A stretch of 6,514 nt of DNA from Lachnospiraceae bacterium (GCA_024691065.1 JAILOA010000331.1:1-6514); one strand, 5' to 3'; counted from the stretch's first letter, positions 1 through 6,047 are shown. Numbers and translations: made by a program. The notes: a model not told the origin generated them from the sequence alone.

Positions 1-527
1 GAAACCTTAGCGCCAAGTGCATTTAATTTCTGAAGAAGTTCCTTAACATAAGCCTCATCATACTCTTCCTTGTACTCTGAATCAGTCATAAATGCAGCTT
101 CCGTAATATTTGGCACGATTACATCGGCAGCGCCGCAAAGAGTCGCATTTCTCTTGGCATAAGCATCATTAAATGCCGGATAAAGCTTACCGTTATCGCC
201 CATTGCAGGGTCAACAAATATTAATGTATCGTCTGTCTTAAACTCCTTGAAAATCTCTTTTACTGTCTCAATTTCCTCTTCCGTACCAAGATATCCTGTG
301 TAAATAGCATCAAACTTTACATTTTCAGCCTTCCAATGATCTGTGATAGGTTTGATCTGATCTGAGAGATCCTTGCATGTGAAATTTTTGAACATTGTAT
401 GAGTTGAAAGCACAGCTGTCGGAAGAATAACTGTCTCCACTCCCATCGCAGAAATGATTGGTAATGCAACTGTTAATGAACATTTTCCTAAACAGGAAAT
501 GTCTTGAATTGTGAGAATTCTTTTCAT
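1..527 (-). CDS. Pyridoxal/pyridoxamine kinase, N-terminal part (runs off window)
   Basis: This is a vitamin B6 salvage kinase of the ribokinase-like PfkB/Phos_pyr_kin superfamily. Such enzymes phosphorylate pyridoxal, pyridoxamine or pyridoxine with ATP to make cofactor forms leading to PLP, in the cytosol. The reading frame is open from an ATG at 525-527 to the window edge and gives about 175 residues. It begins MKRILTIQDISCLGKCSL. It contains the family signatures VDPAMGDNGKLY (about residues 96-107) and VPNITEAA (about 128-135). The family is usually about 280 residues, so roughly the last 100, including the ATP/anion-hole GTGD region, lie outside. An AGGGGT ribosome-binding site (535-540) sits 7 nt before the ATG. 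It is divergent from a MocR/PdxR-type regulator and is probably its target. Whether it is nearer PdxK or PdxY cannot be settled from this part, so no symbol is given. Confidence 0.9.
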   Translation of the reverse strand, partial: MKRILTIQDISCLGKCSLTVALPIISAMGVETVILPTAVLSTHTMFKNFTCKDLSDQIKPITDHWKAENVKFDAIYTGYLGTEEEIETVKEIFKEFKTDDTLIFVDPAMGDNGKLYPAFNDAYAKRNATLCGAADVIVPNITEAAFMTDSEYKEEYDEAYVKELLQKLNALGAKV

Positions 528-612
528 GATTTTTACCCCTTTTTATTATAATTTTATACGTGGTTCCCTTAAATCAAACCTTGGAAAGCCTTTATAATCA
601 AGTATTGGTTAA

Positions 613-641
613 ATCACAGAGACCAAAATTTCTAATTACAA
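613..641 (-). promoter_or_regulatory. Possible weak promoter of the B6 kinase gene
   Basis: On the minus strand TTGTAA (636-641) and TGTGAT (613-618) are separated by 17 nt. The -35 lies inside the left arm of a 14-bp inverted repeat whose right arm forms the -35 of the opposing regulator promoter. The -10 is poor, as expected if an activator is needed, but chance is a real alternative. The implied leader would be about 80 nt. Confidence 0.3.
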
Positions 642-947
642 TCAATATCTAATGAACAGTTGAAAGCCGATTTATTTTAAGGCATTTTAAAGAAATCATT
701 ATTTCATTCTATCCCATGACTATCAACCACTGATATTATACAAGAACAGTTAAAAGCCGATATATTTTAAGGCATTTTAAAGAAATCATTATTTCATTCT
801 ATCCAATGACTATCAACCACTGATATTATACAAGAACAGTTGAAAGCCGATTTATTACAAGAAATTGTAATGAAACGATATCTCATCCTGTCCGGAAATT
901 ATCAACCACTGATATAAAATATACAAGTGGAATATTGTAATTAGAAA
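629..947. repeat. 14-bp perfect inverted repeat flanking the direct-repeat array
   Basis: The left arm TTTCTAATTACAAT (629-642) is the exact reverse complement of ATTGTAATTAGAAA (934-947). The arms enclose the three ~90-bp repeats, and each contains a TTGTAA that can serve as the -35 of one of the two divergent promoters. The symmetry suggests paired promoter/operator elements; function is inferred. Confidence 0.6.
654..926. repeat. Three tandem ~90-bp direct repeats in the divergent control region
   Basis: Units are 654-743, 744-833 and 834-926. Units 1 and 2 are each 90 bp and differ at only a few positions. Unit 3 (about 93 bp) keeps both ends, GAACAGTTGAAAGCCGAT at the start and ATCAACCACTGATAT near the end, while its middle has diverged and holds a small TTACAA-GAAA-TTGTAA hairpin. 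Conservation of the ends with a drifting middle suggests that the ends, or the junctions between units, carry the function. The location between a PdxR-like regulator gene and a B6 kinase gene makes an operator array plausible. No ORF occupies the region. Confidence 0.85.
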
Positions 948-963
948 CAATGTATAGTATACT
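935..963 (+). promoter_or_regulatory. Probable sigma-A promoter of the MocR-type regulator
   Basis: TTGTAA (935-940) and TATACT (958-963) are separated by exactly 17 nt. The -35 lies in the right arm of the 14-bp inverted repeat, just after the ~90-bp repeat array, so a bound regulator could act on it. The -10 overlaps the palindrome AGTATACT (956-963). Transcription would leave a leader of about 155 nt. Confidence 0.5.
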
Positions 964-1035
964 CAAATTTGGATATATTAAAATACCCAAAATAAGAATT
1001 TTTGATAAGGTCAGATTCTTGTTACAACTTTAAAC

Positions 1036-1055
1036 GGTGAATAAATTATTCAACC
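1036..1055 (+). promoter_or_regulatory. Leader hairpin ahead of the regulator gene
   Basis: GGT-GAATA (1036-1043) can pair with TATTC-A-ACC (1047-1055), with a 3-nt loop and one bulged A. It is followed by ATATTATTTTTT. The stem is short and AT-rich, so it may be a weak attenuator, an operator or chance. Confidence 0.3.
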
Positions 1056-1072
1056 ATATTATTTTTTAAAAA

Positions 1073-1154
1073 GGATGATACTACGATTACATATAATTCA
1101 AACTATTGTATAAAAGGGATGATACTATGATTACATATAATTTAAATGATTGTA
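1073..1154 (+). repeat. Tandem duplication of the regulator's ribosome-binding and start region
   Basis: Positions 1073-1110 and 1117-1154 match at 34 of 38 bases, at a period of 44. Both copies have GGATGATACTA followed by a start-like triplet. The first copy has ACG (1083-1085) and the second has ATG (1127-1129), the chosen start of the regulator. Read from the ACG, a 15-codon frame ends in TGA at 1128-1130, giving an ATGA overlap with the regulator start. ACG starts are very rare, so translation of this frame is only a possibility. Confidence 0.75.
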
Positions 1155-2914
1155 AAATAAGCAAATATGAAGCATTATACAGATTCATAAAAGAGGACAT
1201 AATTTCAGGCACCCTGAAAGCTGATGAAAAACTTCCATCAAAACGCGCCTTTGCAAAAAACCTGGGCATAAGCGTCATTACTGTCGAAAACGCCTATGAA
1301 CAACTTATTTCAGAGGGTTTCATATATTCAAAACCAAGAAGCGGTTTTTTCGTAATGGATATTTCCAGATATCTGATGGGCACCGGGGCATTTAATCATA
1401 ATTCCGGTTTATCGAATTCTAAAACGACATATGATAAATCCGATTTTACAGGCACCGGAGCATTAAATCAGGTTTCAGATTATAAGACTGTTCCAGCTTC
1501 CACAAATAAAAAATACATATCGAATTTCAGTATTTCGTCGGAAACTTCGAACCTTCAGAGTTCTCCTGCTTCACCTGAAATTACGGATTTACAGGCCCCA
1601 ATATCAATTTCAGCTTCCCATCCCCAGAATGTATTAGTCGATTTCTCAACAAATCAAACCGATCCCGCTACATTTCCTTTTTCTACCTGGGCAAAGATTA
1701 CAAGAGAAGTGATTTCCGAAAAACAAAGCGCCCTTATGACGAACCCGCCCGTTGGAGGAGTTTGGGAATTAAGAAATGAAATCAGCAATTACCTGAAGCA
1801 ATTTAAAAATATGAATGTATCGCCCGAACAAATAATTGTCGGCGCCGGTACCGAATATATATTCGGCCTGCTGATTCAACTTCTTGGAATCAATAAAACA
1901 TACGCCGTCGAGAAACCCGGGTACGATAAAATCGTTAAAATATGTAATGCCCATAATGTTAAAACCTTAGAGATTCCGATTGATAATCAAGGCCTTGACA
2001 TAAGTATTATCAGGCATCCGGAAGGACTTATCACACCGAAACCCAATGTTATAGACAAAACATTGTCCGAATACATTAATGCACCGGAATTGCAAATCAT
2101 CAGTTCAAAATCTTCCGAACTTAGTAACATAAAGTATTCCGTTAAAGATTCTGCTAAAGATTCCGCTAAGAATTCTACTAAAAATTATATAAAAACATCC
2201 GGGATTATAAGTTCGACTTTATCATATATACAGGAGCCTCAAATACTTCACGTCACTCCGTCACACCATTTTCCAACAGGAATAACTATGCCGATTACAA
2301 GACGTTATGAGCTTCTGATGTGGGCTTCGGAGCAAACCGGCAGATACATAATCGAAGACGATTATGACAGCGAATTCAGAATGACCGGAATCCCGATTCC
2401 GACCCTTTATAGCATCGACAACAATGAGAGGGTAATATATTTGAATACATTTACAAAGTCCCTTTGTTCCACGATAAGAATCGCTTATATGGTACTACCG
2501 CTACATTTAGTCCGGGAATTTAACAACAATTTAAGCTTCTACTCCTGCACGATTTCGACGTTCGAGCAATATACCCTTGCCAAATTTATGGAAACAGGCC
2601 ACTTTGAAAAGCACATCAACCGAATGAGAAACTTTTACAGAAAGAAGCGTAATTATGTTTTAAATGTAATTGAAAACAGCAAGCTTTCCCAAAAAGCCGA
2701 AATCATGGAGGAAAACTCCGGACTTCATTTTCTGATTAAGCTTGATTTAGGGAAACAAAATGATGAAAACTATATGCAAAAGCTTAAAAATAAAGGGGTT
2801 CTAATCAAAAAATTACCGGAATCAGAGCATACATTTATCATAAATTACTCATTTGTCAACAACAAAAAACTCGAGCAGGCAATTGATGTAATGTACCAAT
2901 GCATTGATAATTAA
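1127..2914 (+). CDS. MocR/PdxR-type GntR regulator with aminotransferase-like domain
   Basis: This is a cytosolic transcription factor that binds DNA through a GntR winged helix and senses PLP through a fold-type-I aminotransferase domain. The 595-residue protein has the wHTH at about 12-78 (KLPSKRAFAKNLGIS, then GFIYSKPRSGFF). A long Ser/Thr/Asn-rich linker covers about 79-168, and the aminotransferase fold runs from 169 to the end. Landmarks are PGY (264-266), VTPSHHFPTG (376-385), EDDYDSEF (410-417) and TFTKSL (441-446), where Lys444 is the expected PLP lysine. R451 follows. Between residues 296 and 372 there is an extra Ser/Lys-rich stretch; the usual family length is about 450-500. The ATG at 1127 is preferred over the upstream TTG at 1106 because AAAAGGG (1112-1118) is well spaced for it. 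Divergence from a B6 kinase supports a PdxR-like role; other MocR roles (GabR, TauR) remain possible. Confidence 0.9.
   Translation: MITYNLNDCKISKYEALYRFIKEDIISGTLKADEKLPSKRAFAKNLGISVITVENAYEQLISEGFIYSKPRSGFFVMDISRYLMGTGAFNHNSGLSNSKTTYDKSDFTGTGALNQVSDYKTVPASTNKKYISNFSISSETSNLQSSPASPEITDLQAPISISASHPQNVLVDFSTNQTDPATFPFSTWAKITREVISEKQSALMTNPPVGGVWELRNEISNYLKQFKNMNVSPEQIIVGAGTEYIFGLLIQLLGINKTYAVEKPGYDKIVKICNAHNVKTLEIPIDNQGLDISIIRHPEGLITPKPNVIDKTLSEYINAPELQIISSKSSELSNIKYSVKDSAKDSAKNSTKNYIKTSGIISSTLSYIQEPQILHVTPSHHFPTGITMPITRRYELLMWASEQTGRYIIEDDYDSEFRMTGIPIPTLYSIDNNERVIYLNTFTKSLCSTIRIAYMVLPLHLVREFNNNLSFYSCTISTFEQYTLAKFMETGHFEKHINRMRNFYRKKRNYVLNVIENSKLSQKAEIMEENSGLHFLIKLDLGKQNDENYMQKLKNKGVLIKKLPESEHTFIINYSFVNNKKLEQAIDVMYQCIDN
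2132..2191 (+). repeat. 12-bp coding tandem repeat inside the regulator
   Basis: Five 12-bp units encode the tetrapeptides KYSV, KDSA, KDSA, KNST and KNYI (residues 336-355). They lie within the extra segment between the sheet strand near residue 290 and the VTPSHHFPTG motif. Because the unit is 12 bp, copy number can change without breaking the frame. The surrounding residues are Ser/Ile/Lys-rich and probably form a flexible surface loop. Confidence 0.8.
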
Positions 2915-3065
2915 GCATCCATGCCTTACTTATAAAGCATCCATGCCTTGCTTATTAAGCATCCATAACTTACATATTTAGTATCTATGCCTTGCTTATT
3001 AAGCATCCATCACTTAATTATTTAGTATCTATGCCTTGCTTATTAAGCATCCATGCCTTAAAACT
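2912..3065. repeat. 22-bp tandem repeat, seven copies, starting at the stop codon
   Basis: Units begin at 2912, 2934, 2956, 2978, 3000, 3022 and 3044. The consensus is close to TAAGCATCCATGCCTTGCTT plus AT. The first three bases of unit 1 are the TAA stop of the regulator. Units 4 and 6 are identical and share the variant TTAGTATCTATG, so copies appear in alternating types. Several units can fold as TAAGCA/TGCTTA stems with a 9-nt loop, and the junctions give another TGCTTA-T-TAAGCA symmetry. There are no unique spacers, so this is not a CRISPR. It may form the 3' end of the regulator mRNA. Confidence 0.9.
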
Positions 3066-3105
3066 TAAATATCTAGACAATGTATATCTGTTTTTCTATT
3101 AAATT

Positions 3106-3152
3106 AAAAAAAGACCTCCAAACATTAGCTTTTAAGCTAACTATTGGAGGTC
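3106..3152 (-). terminator. Intrinsic terminator of asnA
   Basis: On the minus strand GACCTCCAA (as TTGGAGGTC at 3144-3152 on plus) pairs with its complement at 3113-3121. An inner stem TTAGCTT/AAGCTAA (3125-3131 and 3134-3140) is separated by a 3x3 internal loop. Seven U residues follow (plus-strand A7 at 3106-3112). It lies about 35 nt after the asnA stop. The plus side lacks a good U tract, so it is mainly a minus-strand terminator. Confidence 0.88.
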
Positions 3153-3186
3153 AATATATTATTCACAAAAAAATTATGGCTATAAA

Positions 3187-4200
3187 TTATAATAAATTCA
3201 TACCGTACTGTCTTGCCTCGGCAACATCTTCCTCAGGCCAAACCGAAGTCTGAACCTCACCTACGTGAGCCTTTCTAAGGAAGAACATACAAATACGCGA
3301 CTGGCCGATACCGCCACCGATTGTATATGGAAGCTTCTTTTCCAGGATTGCCTTATGGAACGGGAGCTCTGCCCTCTCCTCGCAACCGGCTTCCTTAAGC
3401 TGTGCTGCAAGCGACTCCTCGGAAACACGAATTCCCATACTTGAAAGCTCAAGCGGCATATCCAAAACAGGATAATAAACAATAATGTCACCGTTTAACT
3501 CCCAATCATCATAGTCCGGCGCTCTGCCATCGTGCCTCTCACCGTTTGAAAGCGTTTTACCGATCTGCATAATAAATACGGCATTGTGCTCGCGAACAAT
3601 CCTGTCCTCTCTCTCCTTTGGAGTTAAATCAGGATACATATCCAAAAGCTCCTGAGCAGTAATAAAGAAAATCTCATCAGGAAGGAAAGGCTTAATGTAA
3701 TCATAACGAAGACTCATATGAATTTCCGTGCTTCTAAGAGCCTCATAAACCATTCTTACAACTCTCTTAAGCATATCTTCATTACGCTCTTCCTTATAGA
3801 GGATTCTTTCCCAATCCCACTGATCAACATAAATAGAATGCAAATTATCGGTTTCCTCATCACGACGAATAGCACTCATATCAGCATAAATGCCTTCTCC
3901 ATGATTAAAACCATATTTATCAAGCGCGTAACGCTTCCACTTCGCCAAAGACTGAACCACCTCAATCTCAGAGTCCTTCTGCTCTAAAACATCGAAGTTT
4001 ACAGGACGCTCAACACCGTTCAAGTTATCATTGAGACCAAGCTTAGGATCAACAAACAAAGGTGCTGACACCCTTGTAAGATTCAAATTTAAAGCTAATT
4101 CCTTTTGAAAAAATTCTTTAACCTGCTTAATCGCATACTGGGTTTTCCTAAGTCCAAGTTCATCCTTGTAATCCTCTACCGGTTTAATTACCTTACTCAT
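3187..4200 (-). CDS. asnA: Aspartate--ammonia ligase (asparagine synthetase A)
   Basis: AsnA makes L-asparagine from L-aspartate, ammonia and ATP through an aspartyl-AMP intermediate. It is a cytosolic enzyme with a class II aminoacyl-tRNA synthetase-like fold. The 337-residue product is close to the E. coli length of 330. It carries the family blocks SLAKWKR (84-90), VDQWDWE (125-131), RAPDYDDW (226-233), ELSSMGIRV (251-259) and GGGIGQSR (295-302). The ATG at 4200 is chosen because AAGGA lies about 8 nt upstream; an in-frame upstream start at 4248 would add 16 residues not typical of the family. It follows murI by 59 nt on the same strand and ends at a strong terminator, so it is probably the last gene of the transcript. 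TTGTAT-18-TAAAAT in the spacer could be a weak extra promoter. No T-box leader is visible. Confidence 0.96.
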   Translation of the reverse strand: MSKVIKPVEDYKDELGLRKTQYAIKQVKEFFQKELALNLNLTRVSAPLFVDPKLGLNDNLNGVERPVNFDVLEQKDSEIEVVQSLAKWKRYALDKYGFNHGEGIYADMSAIRRDEETDNLHSIYVDQWDWERILYKEERNEDMLKRVVRMVYEALRSTEIHMSLRYDYIKPFLPDEIFFITAQELLDMYPDLTPKEREDRIVREHNAVFIMQIGKTLSNGERHDGRAPDYDDWELNGDIIVYYPVLDMPLELSSMGIRVSEESLAAQLKEAGCEERAELPFHKAILEKKLPYTIGGGIGQSRICMFFLRKAHVGEVQTSVWPEEDVAEARQYGMNLL

Positions 4201-4259
4201 AACATTTTCCTTCTTTCTAAACCATATTTTATCAAAAAACTTAATCAAAATACAACAAC

Positions 4260-5066
4260 CTATACTTCAAATAAAAACTTCATAAATTCAATTTTCTTTT
4301 TGGATTTTTCTTCATCCTTAAATCCATTTAAAAATGTAACTTTCCCTGTTCTGTTCTTGTCCGGATTGTCAAGCCCGGCAACTGCAATCCTTCTCTTAAG
4401 CTCCTGTGCTGTACCGAGTGAACCATCAATAATCATCGGTCCCTCACCGGCAACCTCACGAATTGCCTTTCTAACAAATGGATAATGTGTACATCCGAGC
4501 ACAATAACATCAAAATGTTTCTTCTTTCCCTCGCTGTCCCATTCCTCCAAAGAAATGATTTGCTCGAGATATGCCTTAAGTTCGGGAGTATCCAACTCAC
4601 CTCTCTCGACAAATTCCATAAGTCCCGGACAAGCCATAGGTACAACGTCCGCATTACCACGATATTTTTCAAGCAAAAACTTAAATTTATCCTGCTTAAT
4701 GGTCATTGGCGTAGCCATAACGAGTATATTTCCCTCACTAAATGCTTCGACAGCAGGTTTAATTGCCGGTTCAATACCAACAATAGGTAGCTCCGGATAT
4801 GTTTCCCTAAGCGACCTAACCGCAGCACTTGTAGCAGTATTACACGCCACCATGATGGCCTTTGCACCCAATTCCAATAAATATTCAACATTTTTAAATG
4901 TTAATTCTTTAATTTTATCAACAGGCTTAGTTCCGTAAGGTGCATTTTCACAATCTCCAAAAAAAATAAAATCTTCATTTGGCATTATCTTAACTGCTTC
5001 TTTTAAAACACTTATACCACCAACACCGGAATCAAAAACGCCTATTGGAGAACAATTATTAGTCAT
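4260..5066 (-). CDS. murI: Glutamate racemase
   Basis: MurI interconverts L- and D-glutamate without a cofactor, supplying the D-Glu of peptidoglycan in the cytosol. With the ATG at 5066 the protein has 268 residues, typical of the family. FDSGVGG (11-17) supplies the N-terminal Asp. The two catalytic cysteines are seen in VACNTATS (Cys75) and LGCTHYPF (Cys192, with His194 next to it). GDCENAPYG (37-45) is also characteristic. A GTG at 5073-5075 would add three residues, but the ATG has the better-spaced, though weak, GAG(TG) site. It sits 59 nt upstream of asnA and about 107 nt after rfbC. That upstream gap holds a copy of the two-hairpin repeat and a TATAAT (5095-5100) with no good -35, so read-through from rfbC is likely. 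Confidence 0.96.
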   Translation of the reverse strand: MTNNCSPIGVFDSGVGGISVLKEAVKIMPNEDFIFFGDCENAPYGTKPVDKIKELTFKNVEYLLELGAKAIMVACNTATSAAVRSLRETYPELPIVGIEPAIKPAVEAFSEGNILVMATPMTIKQDKFKFLLEKYRGNADVVPMACPGLMEFVERGELDTPELKAYLEQIISLEEWDSEGKKKHFDVIVLGCTHYPFVRKAIREVAGEGPMIIDGSLGTAQELKRRIAVAGLDNPDKNRTGKVTFLNGFKDEEKSKKKIEFMKFLFEV

Positions 5067-5118
5067 TATATTCACTCAACAACTTAGATATATTATTATA
5101 TTTATCATTAAAGATATA

Positions 5119-5175
5119 GAGAATTCGAAGAATTCTCCCAAAGCTAAGAAATCACGAAGTGATTTCGTGCGTTTT
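5119..5175 (-). repeat. Two-hairpin dispersed repeat, copy 1
   Basis: Read on the minus strand it starts AAAACGCACG. It then forms hairpin 1 (GAAATCAC-TTC-GTGATTTC), a TTAGCTTTGG linker and hairpin 2 (GAGAATTC-TTC-GAATTCTC). Compared with the other copies, both sides of the stems change together. It starts at the rfbC stop codon: the TAA (5174-5176) shares bases with the AAAAC of the element. It fills most of the rfbC-murI gap. Confidence 0.85.
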
Positions 5176-5731
5176 AGAGACAAGTCTCCTCGCTGAACTT
5201 AGGATGTTTACCGTCTTTTTCGGAAATATTTGGCTCTTCACCTTCCGGAATAGGCCATTCAATATTTATTGTCGGATCGTTCCACATAATACCTGCTTCA
5301 CTTGATGGATCATAAAAATCGGTACATTTATAGAAAAATTCAGCTGTTTCGGATATTACATAAAAACCGTGTGCAAAACCGGCAGGAATATAGAACATAT
5401 TCTTCTTTTCAGCTGATAATGTAACGCCGAACCATTGTCCAAATGTAGGAGATCCTTTTCTTATATCTACAGCGACATCAAATACTTCACCGCTTACAAC
5501 TCTTACGAGCTTACCCTGAGTATGTTCTTTCTGATAATGAAGACCTCTTAAAACTCCTTTTGTAGAACTTGATTGATTGTCCTGAACGAATTTTGCATCA
5601 ATTCCTGCAGCCTTAAAATCCTCTTCATTATAAGTCTCAAGGAAGTAACCTCTTTTATCGCCAAATATAGTAGGTTCGATTGTATATAAACCTTCAATGT
5701 CACAACATTTTTCGATTTTAAATTTACCCAT
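5174..5731 (-). CDS. rfbC: dTDP-4-dehydrorhamnose 3,5-epimerase
   Basis: RfbC (RmlC) epimerises dTDP-4-keto-6-deoxyglucose at C3 and C5, the third step to dTDP-L-rhamnose for surface polysaccharide. The 185-residue cupin protein matches the family length. Key blocks are FGDKRGYFLE (23-32), LRGLHYQ (61-67, with His65 the expected catalytic base), VDIRKGSPTFG (88-98), PAGFAHGF (116-123), Tyr134 in FFYKCTD, and WND (150-152). The ATG at 5731 is forced because an in-frame TAA lies only two codons upstream (5738-5740). That start lacks a Shine-Dalgarno sequence, whereas a perfect AAGGAGGT lies about 68 nt further upstream with no start codon. The other rml genes are not in the window. The stop codon merges with a two-hairpin repeat. 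Confidence 0.95.
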   Translation of the reverse strand: MGKFKIEKCCDIEGLYTIEPTIFGDKRGYFLETYNEEDFKAAGIDAKFVQDNQSSSTKGVLRGLHYQKEHTQGKLVRVVSGEVFDVAVDIRKGSPTFGQWFGVTLSAEKKNMFYIPAGFAHGFYVISETAEFFYKCTDFYDPSSEAGIMWNDPTINIEWPIPEGEEPNISEKDGKHPKFSEETCL

Positions 5732-5799
5732 GATTTTTTACGTAAGGTATGAATAAAATAGAATTTTTAATAGAATTTATCTATACCGAATACGTTTAG

Positions 5800-5816
5800 A
5801 CCTCCTTAATATTAAG
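5800..5816 (-). promoter_or_regulatory. Stranded Shine-Dalgarno sequence in the rfbC leader
   Basis: On the minus strand the palindrome CTTAATATTAAG runs into GGAGGT, giving AAGGAGGT (5800-5807). No ATG, GTG or TTG follows at a usable distance; an ATT would give only a four-codon frame. The rfbC ATG is about 68 nt further on. A CCTTA near 5744-5748 could pair with TAAGG here, so a leader structure that moves the site or blocks it is conceivable. Confidence 0.5.
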
Positions 5817-5841
5817 ATTTTTAAGTAAAAACACAAGAAAA

Positions 5842-5870
5842 ATTATACTCGTTTAAAAAGAAAGTGTCAA
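5842..5870 (-). promoter_or_regulatory. Perfect-consensus sigma-A promoter for rfbC
   Basis: TTGACA (complement of 5865-5870) and TATAAT (complement of 5842-5847) are separated by exactly 17 nt on the minus strand. Both hexamers are full consensus. Transcription should start near 5834, giving a leader of about 100 nt before rfbC and probably continuing into murI and asnA. The -35 lies only 5 nt from copy 2 of the hairpin repeat. Confidence 0.85.
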
Positions 5871-5875
5871 TAAGT

Positions 5876-5933
5876 AAAACGCACGAAAATCCTTCGGATT
5901 TTCTTTGCTTTGGGAGAATGCTTTGCATTCTCC
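5876..5933 (+). repeat. Two-hairpin dispersed repeat, copy 2
   Basis: AAAACGCACG is followed by hairpin 1 (GAAAATCC-TTC-GGATTTTC), the linker TTTGCTTTGG and hairpin 2 (GGAGAATGC-TTT-GCATTCTCC). It lies upstream of the rfbC promoter and opposite to the direction of rfbC and the tRNA. Confidence 0.88.
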
Positions 5934-5940
5934 TTATATC

Positions 5941-5993
5941 GCACGAAAATCCTTCGGGTTTTCTTTGCTTTGGGAGAATTCTTCGAATTCTCC
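5941..5993 (+). repeat. Two-hairpin dispersed repeat, copy 3
   Basis: This is a tandem neighbour of copy 2, starting at GCACG and lacking the AAAAC. Hairpin 1 is GAAAATCC-TTC-GGGTTTTC, where a U-A pair becomes U-G on the RNA. Hairpin 2 is GGAGAATTC-TTC-GAATTCTCC, a base-pair swap relative to copy 2 on both arms. An apparent plus-strand reading frame through copies 2 and 3 is only a translation of the repeat. Confidence 0.88.
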
Positions 5994-6017
5994 ATCATAA
6001 TTTGACTGTTACGAAAC

Positions 6018-6047
6018 AAAAAAAATCTCCGGAACAAATCCAGAGAT
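6018..6047 (-). terminator. Intrinsic terminator after tRNA-Asn
   Basis: On the minus strand ATCTCTGGA pairs with TCCGGAGAT (plus positions 6039-6047 and 6025-6033), with a 5-nt loop and one G-U pair. The stem is followed by eight U residues (plus A8 at 6018-6025, the last of which closes the stem). It lies 9 nt after the tRNA 3' end, separated by another U9 run. Confidence 0.85.

Noticed and set aside
1106..1126. TTG start adding seven residues to the regulator
   Set aside because: The ATG at 1127 has AAAAGGG at proper spacing, and the extra residues simply translate that ribosome-binding region.
2912..3065. CRISPR-like array
   Set aside because: The 22-bp units are contiguous with no unique spacers, and no cas genes are present.
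4201..4248. Upstream asnA start adding 16 residues
   Set aside because: The added stretch overlaps the AAGGA site used by the ATG at 4200, and AsnA proteins normally begin near that ATG.
4201..4259. T-box leader for asnA
   Set aside because: The spacer is only 59 nt and lacks a T-box consensus and a specifier hairpin.
3718..4938. Several plus-strand frames opposite asnA and murI
   Set aside because: They are antisense shadows of two well-conserved genes, without ribosome-binding sites or recognisable domains.
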